A stretch of 10,772 nucleotides of DNA, taken from Larix sibirica (taxonomy: Eukaryota > Streptophyta > Pinopsida > Pinales > Pinaceae). Below are positions 1 through 7,886 of the stretch, piece by piece; the stretch's first letter is position 1; each line of letters opens with the position of its first letter. The position numbers were made by a program, and so were the translations under genes. Below the pieces are notes generated by a model. The model ran no database searches. It had not been told where the DNA came from and saw only the letters and a list, made by a program, of their open reading frames with translations. The DNA lies in NCBI GenBank assembly GCA_004151065.3, contig NWUY0303890232.1, positions 1 to 10,772 on the forward strand. Reading direction: 5' to 3'.

Positions 1-333
1 ACAAAATTAAATAAATTTAAAGTCAAACATGCTTAGACAACCAAGCGATCGCTATAATCCCTACGGAGCAGGGACTAATAAAAAGGAAATGAAATGATAA
101 GTAGTATAATATATAAAATTATTATAATTGATTTTTTAAAAATTTTTAATTGTTACATTATTTGAAACATTTTTTTAATCAAATTTATATTTTAAAAATA
201 AAAGAATAGATAGATATATATGTGTGAGAGAATCATTTTTTTAAAATAATGAATTACATAAAAAAAATAAAACTTAAAAAAAAAAATTTGATAACATGGT
301 AAATAACATATTAAAATATTTATTATGAAAAAA

Positions 334-463
334 CAATTTATTACTATAGTAAAGTTCCAAACATTATAAATATAAATAAATAGATAATATATCAAATTCA
401 ATTTATTATTATAGTAAAGTTCCAAACATTATAAATATAAATAAATAGATAATATATCAAATT
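334..463. repeat. 65-bp tandem duplication, two copies
   Basis: Copy 1 is 334-398 and copy 2 is 399-463, directly abutting. Both start CAATTTATTA and end ATATATCAAATT. I see one mismatch (ttactatag against ttattatag). Near identity suggests a recent duplication, by slippage or unequal exchange, in AT-rich DNA. Confidence 0.9.
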
Positions 464-479
464 GAAATTGAACATTTTA

Positions 480-497
480 TTTAAAGATATCTTTAAA
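480..497. repeat. 18-bp perfect palindrome
   Basis: TTTAAAGATATCTTTAAA reads the same on both strands, with no spacer. It lies 17 bases after the 65-bp tandem repeat. In such AT-rich sequence it may be chance; no function is inferred. Confidence 0.6.
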
Positions 498-671
498 CTA
501 ATTAGTTATATCTAATATATCAAACTCATTATTTTGAGTAGGTAAATTTTGATTTATAGGAGTTTGACTTTGTTCTTAAACATCAATATGTGTTTCTATT
601 GGATCTTCAATGTTTACAAGTTGTTTAAGGTGATAATTTCCAAACAATCATTTAAATGTTGGTTGACACTT

Positions 672-1054
672 TTTTAATTTGTTTTCACATGTGTTACATT
701 AAAATCTCCTTTCTTTAAACCCACTTATTGTATTTCATCTAGAAGAATTTTAATATTATTAAATTTTTATTTAATTATCATTTTCATGGATATGCAATTT
801 TAATAATATTTTCCCAATAACCATTTTATTTCTTCAAACCCACTTATTGTATTTCATCTAGAAGAATTTTAATATCATTAAATCTTTATTTAATTATCAT
901 TTTCATGGATATGCAATTTCTAATAATATTTTCCAAATAACCATTTTAATGTTTTGATCCTTTAATAATTTCTCACATATGTTGCATCAAAATCTTCTTT
1001 CTTTAAACTCACTTATTGTAGTTTAATTATAAAATTTTTAATATCATTAAATCG
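672..1054. repeat. Repeat cluster with ~119-bp period
   Basis: Unit 1 (711-829) and unit 2 (830-about 948) both start with a TTCTT.AAACCCAC motif, continue through TTCATCTAGAAGAATTTT and CATGGATATGCAATTT, and differ at only a few bases. A third, shortened and more diverged unit starts at 999 (TTCTTTAAACTCACTTATTG). The sequence before unit 1 (672-710) also matches the sequence before unit 3 (961-998), so the original repeat was longer than 119 bp and the middle copy lost part of it. No coding capacity is visible. Confidence 0.8.
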
Positions 1055-1377
1055 TAACTTAAAAAACTAATACCAAAAAATAGCACAAAGAAACATAACT
1101 TAATAATGATAAAACATTGAAGTGTGTTTCCATATTTATTATATGATAAATATCTCATGGCCCTGAGCATAAATCCAAAACTTAAATATCCTTCACTTGA
1201 GAATGTATCTATAAAATAATTAATCAATGCTTATGGTTTTTGATAAATATTTATAGATTCTCAATTGCAATTTTGAAATGTTAGGTTTCTAATGACAACA
1301 TTATAAGAATAATTGTCTATGTTTTGCTCCATCTTTTCCATTGATAAGAATAGGATCATAAATATCTTGTTGTTTTT

Positions 1378-1382
1378 AGCAT
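1378..1382. repeat. Target-site duplication AGCAT, left copy
   Basis: AGCAT directly precedes the left LTR and recurs exactly at 7887-7891 right after the other LTR. Five base pairs is the usual duplication length for plant LTR retrotransposons. The empty site would have read gttttt-AGCAT-gcaatat. Confidence 0.9.
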
Positions 1383-2968
1383 TGTAATGTCCCGAATGCA
1401 AATATGAGTAATGTTGTAGTTTTGGTGTTTGATTTCGTCAAATAGTTTCCATTTTACATTGTTTTATAACTTTCTTCATCAAATTTATATTCTAATAAAA
1501 CAATTTGTCAAACACTTTGAGACCAAAAAATAGGAGAGATAATCATTGGCCTTTTATTATGGAAGTGGATGACAACACACAATTACTAAGGTTGTTGTTG
1601 CAGCTACAGTCTACCAAGATCACAAATAGAAACAAGGAAACTTGAAAATGATTCAAACTCTTCCAAAGCTCTGTCAATTGGAAGTTTCCCAACACAAATC
1701 AATTCGGCCTTTGTAAGTATGCTTGGTTTTCAACAATGGACTTGCCTCCCCTATAATATTTTGGTCTCTTCAACAGCTGGTGGCTACCCTCATGAGGTTT
1801 TTCCCCCTCCTTCTCGAAGGCTCGGCCTTCCCTAATCAGTTTGGCCCCTTTTTCCTTAGGATTCAAATCCCCCTCTCTAAACAAGAGATTTGTCCCTCTT
1901 GTATTGGTTGTTGGGTCTCCTGAATGCTCCAGAGTCTCAGCCTTCCTCTCTCAAAACACAACCTTCCTCCTTTACGTATTCTTCACAAAAGACACAATTA
2001 TCTTCCTCGAATCTCGCGATCTACCTTCAACCTCTTTATTGGTCCTAACCTTCTGAAACAGAATCGGTGACCCTCTAAGCCCACGGATCTGCAAGAGTGG
2101 GGAATCCCCCCCCTCAATACACCTACAATCAACCTCTCAAGCCATGATTCCTCCAAGGAATGGCTCGACCTCCCCCCACGAAACATTCGGTCCAATGGGT
2201 AAGGGACTAGGGAATTTATGAAGTCGCCCAAGCAATGCCACAAGACTCCAATGAATTTGGTCTCCACAATGATGACAACCTAAGGATATGAGATTGACCT
2301 CCATAATGAACTCGACCTAGCTAAGAATTTGGCCTCAAGAAGATTCATATTTTCCCAATGTAAATTTACCTCACACTAAATTTTCCCAAGCAATATGCAA
2401 ATTCTCCAAATGATAGATAAATGGCTTGATGGGTGAACTTGGCCCTCCACAAGTCCACCAATGGTGGTTTGGTTTTCCACGATGAATTCATACTTTCTTA
2501 ATACAATTTGGTTTCCCTCAAGAAATCTCCAAGACAAATCCTGGAACCACCAAATTAGGTTAAAATTGTCGAATGATGCTCAATTGGAAATCTTGTATGG
2601 ATTTCTCAATGGTTCGGTTAGGGTGGATATTGCACCACCAAATCCAAACAACAATGGAGGGTTTTTTCAAAACCCAACAAAAACTATGGTTCACCGGACA
2701 CTCTCCAAAGGATCAAATCAAATCACCTGCCCTTCATGTGTGGTGTTTCTCCCTTCTTAATATTCCTTTTAAGCCCCATACCATGGGAAATACCACAGAA
2801 CACCCCAAAACCACTTAAAATGCTATTAGTCACTTTTTTAAAAGTAAGCACCTTTTCTAAGCTAAGTGACAATAGGAATGACCCCCTTCTATTCATTGGA
2901 TCTAGCCTATGGGGTCATATAGGCTACTAATAATTTTTTCATCTTGTTCAGTGGAAGGGGACATCACA
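1383..2968 (-). repeat. 3' LTR of the retrotransposon (left copy)
   Basis: This 1,586-bp LTR starts TGTAATGTCCCG and ends GGGGACATCACA on the plus strand. It aligns along its whole length with 6300-7886 with small indels. In two sampled stretches (about 145 and 200 bases) I counted roughly 11-12% differences, many of them CpG to TpG/CpA changes. Both canonical ends TG and CA are intact here. Open frames inside it on both strands (for example plus 2461-2760) are short, and their counterparts in the other LTR differ in length, so I do not call them genes. Near the end, TAGCCTAT (2903-2910) and ATAGGCTA (2919-2926) form a perfect inverted repeat that is broken in the other LTR. Confidence 0.95.
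1529..1582 (-). promoter_or_regulatory. Most conserved LTR block, with AATAAA on minus strand
   Basis: These 54 bases are identical in the two LTRs (6446-6499 in the right copy), although the LTRs differ by about 12% elsewhere. On the minus strand the block contains CCATAATAAAAGGCC, which includes an AATAAA hexamer (plus 1553-1558). It lies about 170 bases from the end of the LTR in element orientation. A polyadenylation signal is the simplest reading; a TATA-like element is the alternative. The role is inference; the identity is directly visible. Confidence 0.45.
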
Positions 2969-3067
2969 GTCCTTGCTTACCAAATATTGCTTGTCCTTAA
3001 GCAATGCCACCATAACCTAATGCACCATTGGTTGTACCAGTCCGACATTGGAAATGATACTAGGGTC
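2969..3067 (-). other. 3' non-coding end of element; weak polypurine tract
   Basis: In element orientation this is the stretch between the last decayed reading frame and the 3' LTR. A polypurine tract is expected directly beside the LTR. What is seen on the minus strand at 2982-2969 is GGTAAGCAAGGAC, partly purine but interrupted. Just before it is CTTAAGGACAAGCAAT. The tract is either decayed or of an unusual form. Confidence 0.35.
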
Positions 3068-3730
3068 TCAAACCACTCGGAAAGAATTTAAGCATCCTCT
3101 GCTAGATACATGGTTCAACAAGATACTAACATAAGAACCCTCCCGAATACCACAAATAAGTAGAGCACCTTGATGCCGCAACAACTCGCTCAACCCCTCA
3201 AAGGACTGCTCTATTAGGGAACTAATCTCACTGTCTCTCACCTCTATGTCAGCTATTGAACTATCTAACACAGAAATCCCTGGGTCCCAAGCAAATCTAA
3301 AAAAGGAACCACCATGTTGACGCTATGCCACTCTAATCATAACTATCTGACTGTCCTGGACCATATGCATCCTCTTATCCTATAAATCAAAGCTGAAATA
3401 AGTGTAAGGGATATCTCAAATCTTCTTGTAAATGGTATAGTCACTAGGGTCCCACACTAGCCTATAATATGTGAAACGCCCTCTACCCATAATGCTGGTC
3501 TTCTATGTACTAACACAAGAATCCATCTGACTATCCCTGATGATCCAAGCAATCATAAGTTGCACAAACTTCTCAAAATACCACTCCTCCATGCATCCGA
3601 GCCTAAGAATCCTAAGAATAAATTCTAGAAAATGAATACTGGCCATCTCATCTATATTGACTCCACTATCAGACTCGATCCTGAGTACTAGAAAAGAAAA
3701 CCTACCCTTCCATAAAGAATAATCCTTAAT
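3068..3730 (-). pseudogene. Decayed unknown ORF, C-terminal part (third frame)
   Basis: Going leftward on the minus strand, the coding-like signal changes frame between about 3780 and 3730 and continues in this frame to a TGA at 3068-3070. Four internal stops interrupt it: TAG at 3503-3505, TGA at 3416-3418, TAG at 3380-3382 and TAG at 3323-3325. The peptide is ordinary in composition and not repetitive: MEEWYFEKFVQLMIAW near the start, YYRLVWDPSDYTIYKK in the middle, and RFAWDPG before a last open stretch of 67 codons (3271-3068) with acidic and leucine-rich residues. WDP occurs twice. I recognise no family; these are not integrase, RNase H or chromodomain motifs as I know them. Confidence 0.6.
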
Positions 3731-3778
3731 CTATCCTCCACTGACATCCCAAAAATATAATAGACCGATCACTGTTAC

Positions 3779-5826
3779 AACTGTGTCGACCATCTATACC
3801 ATCTAAAGCAATCCATCACTTGGATGAATTCCTAGATCCCACCACCAAATAGGAAGTCCATCAAAACCAACTCCTAATGACTATTTTTGTGCCAGTTGAT
3901 AATCATGGGAGTCCCAATGAAAGCCTTTGGTGGAATCCAAGTACTAGGAATCAAATATGAGCTTGCTAATCTATTTGGCTCATGCCAAATTGCATCAAGA
4001 AATATGTTATCTCAATCACTATCAATGTGCTCAAGTAACTCATGGGGTCTAAGCACCTCCTTAGAGTATATATTCCCCACCTGTGGTACCTCATACTCGT
4101 GCAAGTACTAAGAATTCCCTACCAAATGTGAGCAATTCCTAATGCTCATGATCCTCTCCCTAAGTGAGGACTCAGGGTCTAAACATTTATAAACTCTATA
4201 GCAAATAATGTCATCCCATACTCTTTCAACTGTAGTCTCTGTGAATCGATTCAATACACCTTGGATATCCTCATGTGCACTAACCACATAGTCCCAACTA
4301 TGAATCTTGGTCATGTCGATACTACCCGATGAATTATCCCATGTCCTGTTGCATATAATGGAAGCATCAAGGAATGCCAATAGAAATCCCCACAATGGTA
4401 TGCAAGACTAGGAAATTTTAGGTGCATCAGTCAATCTCAATGGTGTGACCAAATCATATTAGTTTTTGGAGACAATACTATGAGTTTCCAACTCTCTGAC
4501 CCTTGTCTGGTGATATCCCAATTGAAAATTAATCATTAAGGGATATACTTCTCTATGAGGCTCACCCATCCACTCATCAATCCTAAGTAAACCAAACTCC
4601 ATGATATGCTCGAGCTCCTTTTCAGGATGTATTCTTGGAGGAAACATTCCAACACTCCTATGTACACCCTCGTGTGTATGTGTACCCTATTGTATAATGT
4701 TGCATACAACCATAACCTTATGTGCCATATGGTATCCTATATGCACTACTGCATCCAACACTCTACTGATGTAACTTGAACTTGTATCCCAGTGTGACTC
4801 CAAATCTATCATATACTTGTCCACCCAATCCATGGATGCATATACTCCCATGCTGTTTGTTCCACACAGAATATGATCAACTACCTCCTTCATGGCTACG
4901 CCTCTCTCCCACTGAGATTTCTCATGATCCTCATAATCCGAAACATGCGGCTGGTCCAGACCCTCTATGTTGTATCTCTCCTCAAGCACTTGCAACTCTA
5001 AATTCTCTTGGCGAGGGCTCATCATGAGAGGCTCCTCCCTCAAACCATGAGTGCCCTCATGTCTCATGGCTTCCAAAGATAATGGAGTCTCTGTTGTTTT
5101 CAATGGTGAAGAGTGTTCCAAACTCAGCTGGTAACCAAGCTCCTCAACCTTCCTTGTCTTAACCTTGGTGAACTTAAGAGCAAGTTCCCTATCCATGAAC
5201 AACTGTAAGTAATCAGACTACAACTACTCTAATGCTTCTTTGATGATGTGCAATTGGGTACTAGTGATCCCTTATTCAAATCCCCTTTGTCTCTCCTCCA
5301 ACTAGGTATTCCACATAAGGTATTCAATAAAATTATGTGCACCGTCTTTTCTCGTCAACACCTGCACAATTCGCTCCTCTATGACCAATAGTCGACTCTC
5401 CAGGTCATGCAATTTCATCTCATTAGAACTGTGTATGTTGTCACATAAAGGATCAACTAAACCACATGGACCATTATTCTCACACAATCTCTCATCTATC
5501 ACTTTGGTCCCTCCATTGTCTTCCTCCTGAGAAATGAAATCATCCTCAAATGGTAACTCATCCCACGCTAAGTCCTCATCATGCTTGGGAGAACCCACTC
5601 CCAATTCGTCATATCTGGGTACAATCATGCATGCATCATTATACATGTCATAAATAGGATGAGGTACTGAATCCATGTCAATATCAACATCATTCATAGG
5701 GAAAGAAGTTGGCTCCTCAATATCCCCATAGTCATCATAAGTAAGGCAAGGTTCTGCATCCTCATATTTTGCTGATTTGGAACCTGCATCATAGGTATGC
5801 CCACCCACTATATTGGTGTCATTGCC
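3779..5826 (-). pseudogene. Decayed unknown ORF, central part (main frame)
   Basis: One minus-strand frame stays largely open over about 680 codons. The longest intact pieces are 5808-5302 (168 codons), 5202-4687 (171), 4647-4459 (62) and 4395-4108 (95), all in the same frame. Stops are at 5302, 5272, 5224, 5218, 4687, 4459, 4408, 4108, 4012, 3874 and 3832 (left base of each), mostly TAG. The first piece is very acidic and carries tyrosine-aspartate motifs (YDDYGD, YDMYND, RYDEL), then a short leucine/charged stretch (LHDLESRLLVIEERIVQVL) that could form a coiled coil. Later parts contain WDNSSGSIDMTKIHSWDY and SSLRERIMSIRNCSHLVGNS. No catalytic motif of protease, reverse transcriptase or integrase is seen. 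The composition could suit a structural (gag-like) protein or a captured host sequence. Confidence 0.65.
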
Positions 5827-6230
5827 TCATATGCTATTGTTTGGTCTTCCTTTATGCACAATTCCTCAATATGACTAGATGACTACTTCTTCTCATGTTC
5901 TTCATGCTCACCTCTCTTCAATTTATGCCCTATGCCTTTAAAATAATCCTTCCCTAAATCTTCGGGACAACTTTTGTACTTGGAAATATAATACTCTCGA
6001 AAGGGTATGATTGCATGCACCTCATCTCCTAGTGCTAGATATTCCCAATATCAAAGTATGTATGTTATCTCCTTCAATTTCTGCCCCGAATCCAAATCCT
6101 TGTACCTACTTCCAGACATGATGTGGTAATATTCTTGAAGGGATATGGTTGTCTAGATATTCCCATCTAATGCTCGATATTATAGGAAATAAGGTGCAAT
6201 TTTAGCCAAGATTTCTATCTCGACCTTCAT
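5811..6230 (-). pseudogene. Decayed unknown ORF, N-terminal part (first frame)
   Basis: The first plausible start is ATG at 6230-6228 (MKVEIEILAK), 69 bases inside the element from the 5' LTR edge. The frame runs about 140 codons with five stops (three TAG, one TAA, one TGA), the last at 5808-5810, where the main frame takes over; the switch lies between about 5826 and 5808. The peptide contains two copies of a short domain ending in an EYY motif (QEYYHIMSGSRYKDLD and REYYISKYKSCPEDLG), followed by a charged tail rich in E, H and K. I do not recognise the domain. Its position at the start of the transcript is where gag would lie. Confidence 0.6.
5917..6195 (-). repeat. Imperfect duplication within the N-terminal coding part
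   Basis: Unit A (about 5917-6057) and unit B (about 6073-6195) share TTCAATTT.TGCCC at one end, a TTGTAC step in the middle, and related sequences such as CTCGAAAGGGTATGATTG against CTTGAAGGGATATGGTTG. Both units read in the same minus-strand frame, so this is a duplicated protein segment of about 45 residues. The units have diverged well beyond the LTRs, so the duplication predates the insertion. Confidence 0.55.
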
Positions 6231-6283
6231 CTTTTCTGACCTCATAACACCTCTCTGATTTTCCCCACAGGTTGGCAGGAAAA

Positions 6284-6298
6284 CCAACTTCGATGCCA
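6284..6298 (-). other. Primer binding site candidate
   Basis: On the minus strand, one base inside the 5' LTR edge, the sequence reads TGGCATCGAAGTTGG. The TGG start matches the CCA end of any tRNA. Against the usual plant initiator-Met site as I recall it (TGGTATCAGAGCC) it keeps TGG-ATC and an AG, and nearly all other differences are transitions, as expected from decay. The tRNA identity is uncertain. The position and the TGG start set the orientation of the element. Confidence 0.6.
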
Positions 6299-6445
6299 CT
6301 ATAATGTCCCCAATGCAAATATGACCAATTTTGTAGTTTTGGTTGTGTGATTTCGTCACACAGGTTTCATTTTACATTGATTTATAACTTTATTCATCAA
6401 ATTTGTACTCTATTAAACAATTTGTCAAACACTTCAAGACCACAT

Positions 6446-6499
6446 AATAGGAGAGATAATCATTGGCCTTTTATTATGGAAGTGGATGACAACACACAA
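6446..6499 (-). promoter_or_regulatory. Conserved LTR block, 5' LTR copy
   Basis: This is the right-hand copy of the 54-base block that is identical between the LTRs (1529-1582 in the other). The minus-strand AATAAA corresponds to plus 6470-6475. The likely role is 3'-end formation, by inference from the hexamer. Confidence 0.45.
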
Positions 6500-6943
6500 C
6501 TATTAAGGCTGTTGTAGTAGTTATAGTCTACCAAGCTCACAAAGAGCAACAAGGAAACCTGGAAATGATGCTAAATCTACCAAATCTCTGTCAATTGGAA
6601 GTCGCCCAACTCAAATCAATTTGGACTCTATAAATATGCTCGGTTTTCAACATTGGACTTATCTCCTCTATAACATTTTGGTCTCCTCAACAAATTACAG
6701 CTACCCTCATGAGGTTTCGATCCCTCCTTCTCTAAGACTCGACCTTCCCTAATTAGTTCGACCCCTTTTTCCTTAGGATTCGGCTCCCCCTTTCTAAACA
6801 AGAGATTTAGCTCTCCTCTATTTCCTACCATGTCTCCTAAATGATCCATGAGTCTCGGCATCCCTCTCTCAAAACACGACCTTCCTCCTCTACATCTTCT
6901 TCACAATATCCACAACTCTCTTCCTCAAAGCCCATGATCTACC

Positions 6944-7411
6944 TTCGACCTCTTTATTGGTCCCAATATGCAACATAATCAGTTCCCCCATAAGCCCATG
7001 TCTATGCAAGAGTGGGGAATCACCCCCCCTTAATACACCCACAATCGGCCTCTCAACCCATGATTCCTCTAAGCAATGGCTCGGCCTCCCTCCATGAAAG
7101 ATTATGTCCAATGGGTAAGGGACTAGGCCCTTTATGAAGTCACCCAAGCAATTCCACAAGACTCCAACAAATTCGGTCTCCATAATGATGACACCCTAAG
7201 CAGTTTAGGTTGGCCTCCACAATGAACTCTCCCTAGACAGGAATTTGACCTCAAGAAGATTCGGATTTTCCCAATGTAAATTGGCCTCACACTAAATTTT
7301 CCCAAGCAATTTGCAAATTCTCCAAATGATAGATAAGTGACTCAATGGGTGAACTCGGCCCTCCACAAGTCCACTAACGGTGGTTTGGTTTTCCACGATG
7401 AATTCGACCTT
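6944..7411 (-). repeat. Dispersed GAGGYCGAA motif array in the LTR
   Basis: On the plus strand, variants of TTCGGCCTC / TTCGACCTC occur at about 6944, 7045, 7081, 7172, 7210, 7244, 7281, 7354 and 7403, often 20-40 bases apart. The same positions in the left LTR often show TTTGG in place of TTCGG. The array may be a remnant of a short-period repeat or a cluster of binding sites. Confidence 0.4.
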
Positions 7412-7886
7412 TCTTAATACAATTTGGTTTCCCTCAAGAAATCGCCAAGCCGAATCGTGGAACCACCAAATTAGGTTGAAACTGTCAAATGATGCTCACT
7501 TGGAAATCTCATGTGGATTTCTCAATGGTTTGGTTAGGGTGGATATTGCACCACCAAAAATAAACAATGATGGATGGGTTTTTCCAAACCCCAACGAAAA
7601 ATTTGGTTCGTCAGACATGTCTCCAAGAGATCAAATCGAATCACATGCCCTTGATGTGAGGTGTTTCCCCATTCTTAATCTTCTTCTGAAGCCCCATACT
7701 ATGGACAATACCATGGAACACCCCAAAACCACTTAAAATGCTATTAGTCACTTTTTTAGAAATAAGCACCTTTTCTAAGCTAAGTGACAATAGGAATGAC
7801 CCCCTTGTTTTCATTGGATCTAGTATATGGGGTCAGATAGGCTACTAATCATCCTGTCATCCTAGTTAGCGGAAGGGGACATCACA

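Larger units (their letters stand above)
1..1377. other. AT-rich intergenic flank left of the LTR element
   Basis: This stretch is strongly AT-rich with many A and T runs and no open frame that looks like protein. The frames that stay open on the minus strand at 192-425 and 1027-1227 run through repeats or homopolymers and give low-complexity F/I/Y-rich peptides. The only structure I can support is the tandem repeats at 334-463 and 672-1054 and the palindrome at 480-497. The first 100 bases are less AT-rich than the rest and are treated separately in the findings. 1055-1377 shows nothing recognisable. Confidence 0.7.
1383..7886 (-). mobile_element. LTR retrotransposon, probably non-autonomous, decayed
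   Basis: This is a complete 6,504-bp LTR element: two direct repeats of 1,586 and 1,587 bp around a 3,331-bp interior, ended by TGTAATGTCCC and GGGGACATCACA, which form an inverted repeat, and flanked by the perfect duplication AGCAT. A TGG-starting primer-binding-site candidate next to the right LTR and the long decayed reading frame both place the element on the minus strand. The interior is too short for a full gag-pol, and its minus-strand frames show no YxDD-type reverse transcriptase box, integrase zinc finger or protease motif. The long LTRs and short interior recall LARD-type elements, but here the interior seems to have coded for protein. Superfamily is not certain; Ty3/gypsy is my guess from the LTR ends. 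Confidence 0.93.
6300..7886 (-). repeat. 5' LTR of the retrotransposon (right copy)
   Basis: This 1,587-bp LTR pairs with 1383-2968. Its inner end reads TATAATGTCCCC on the plus strand where the other LTR has TGTAATGTCCC, so the terminal CA of the minus strand has become TA, a C-to-T change. The outer end GGGGACATCACA is intact and is followed by the AGCAT duplication. Between about 6940 and 7411 it carries many copies of a degenerate TTCGRCCTC motif. If the element was transcribed, the promoter would lie here and drive leftward transcription; no convincing single TATA box can be picked out in this AT-mixed sequence. Confidence 0.95.

Noticed and set aside
192-425. Minus-strand 77-codon frame in the left flank
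   Set aside because: The peptide is F/I/Y-rich and runs through AT-rich DNA and the 65-bp tandem repeat; a composition artefact.
334-1054. CRISPR-like array
   Set aside because: The repeats are tandem or long with no unique spacers of constant size, and the context is plant-like.
1699-2267. Minus-strand frames in both LTRs (1699-1884 with 6628-6861; 1998-2267 with 6890-7183)
   Set aside because: They are short, differ in length between copies, and carry many amino-acid differences for the amount of DNA change. They are treated as chance frames in LTR sequence.
2461-2760. Plus-strand 99-codon frame in the left LTR with a similar frame at 7380-7736 in the right LTR
   Set aside because: Similarity between the two is expected because the LTRs are duplicates. 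The frames run against the element orientation, end at different places, and show no excess of silent changes. No family is recognised.
1388-2963. Alternative LTR ends at TGTCCC...GGGACA (1388-2963 and 6305-7881)
   Set aside because: The ends look canonical, but homology continues five bases outward on the right and three on the left. Only the longer boundaries give a perfect 5-bp target duplication.
3887-4111. Plus-strand 74-codon frame
   Set aside because: It lies opposite the decayed minus-strand reading frame and is its shadow.
4776-5027. Plus-strand 83-codon frame
   Set aside because: It is antisense to the 171-codon minus-strand piece that is in line with the other coding remnants.
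2969-6299. Standard gag-pol interior
   Set aside because: It is too short for gag-pol. No reverse transcriptase, integrase or protease signature was seen in the decayed minus-strand frames, and plus-strand frames are short. A remnant diverged beyond recognition by eye cannot be excluded.
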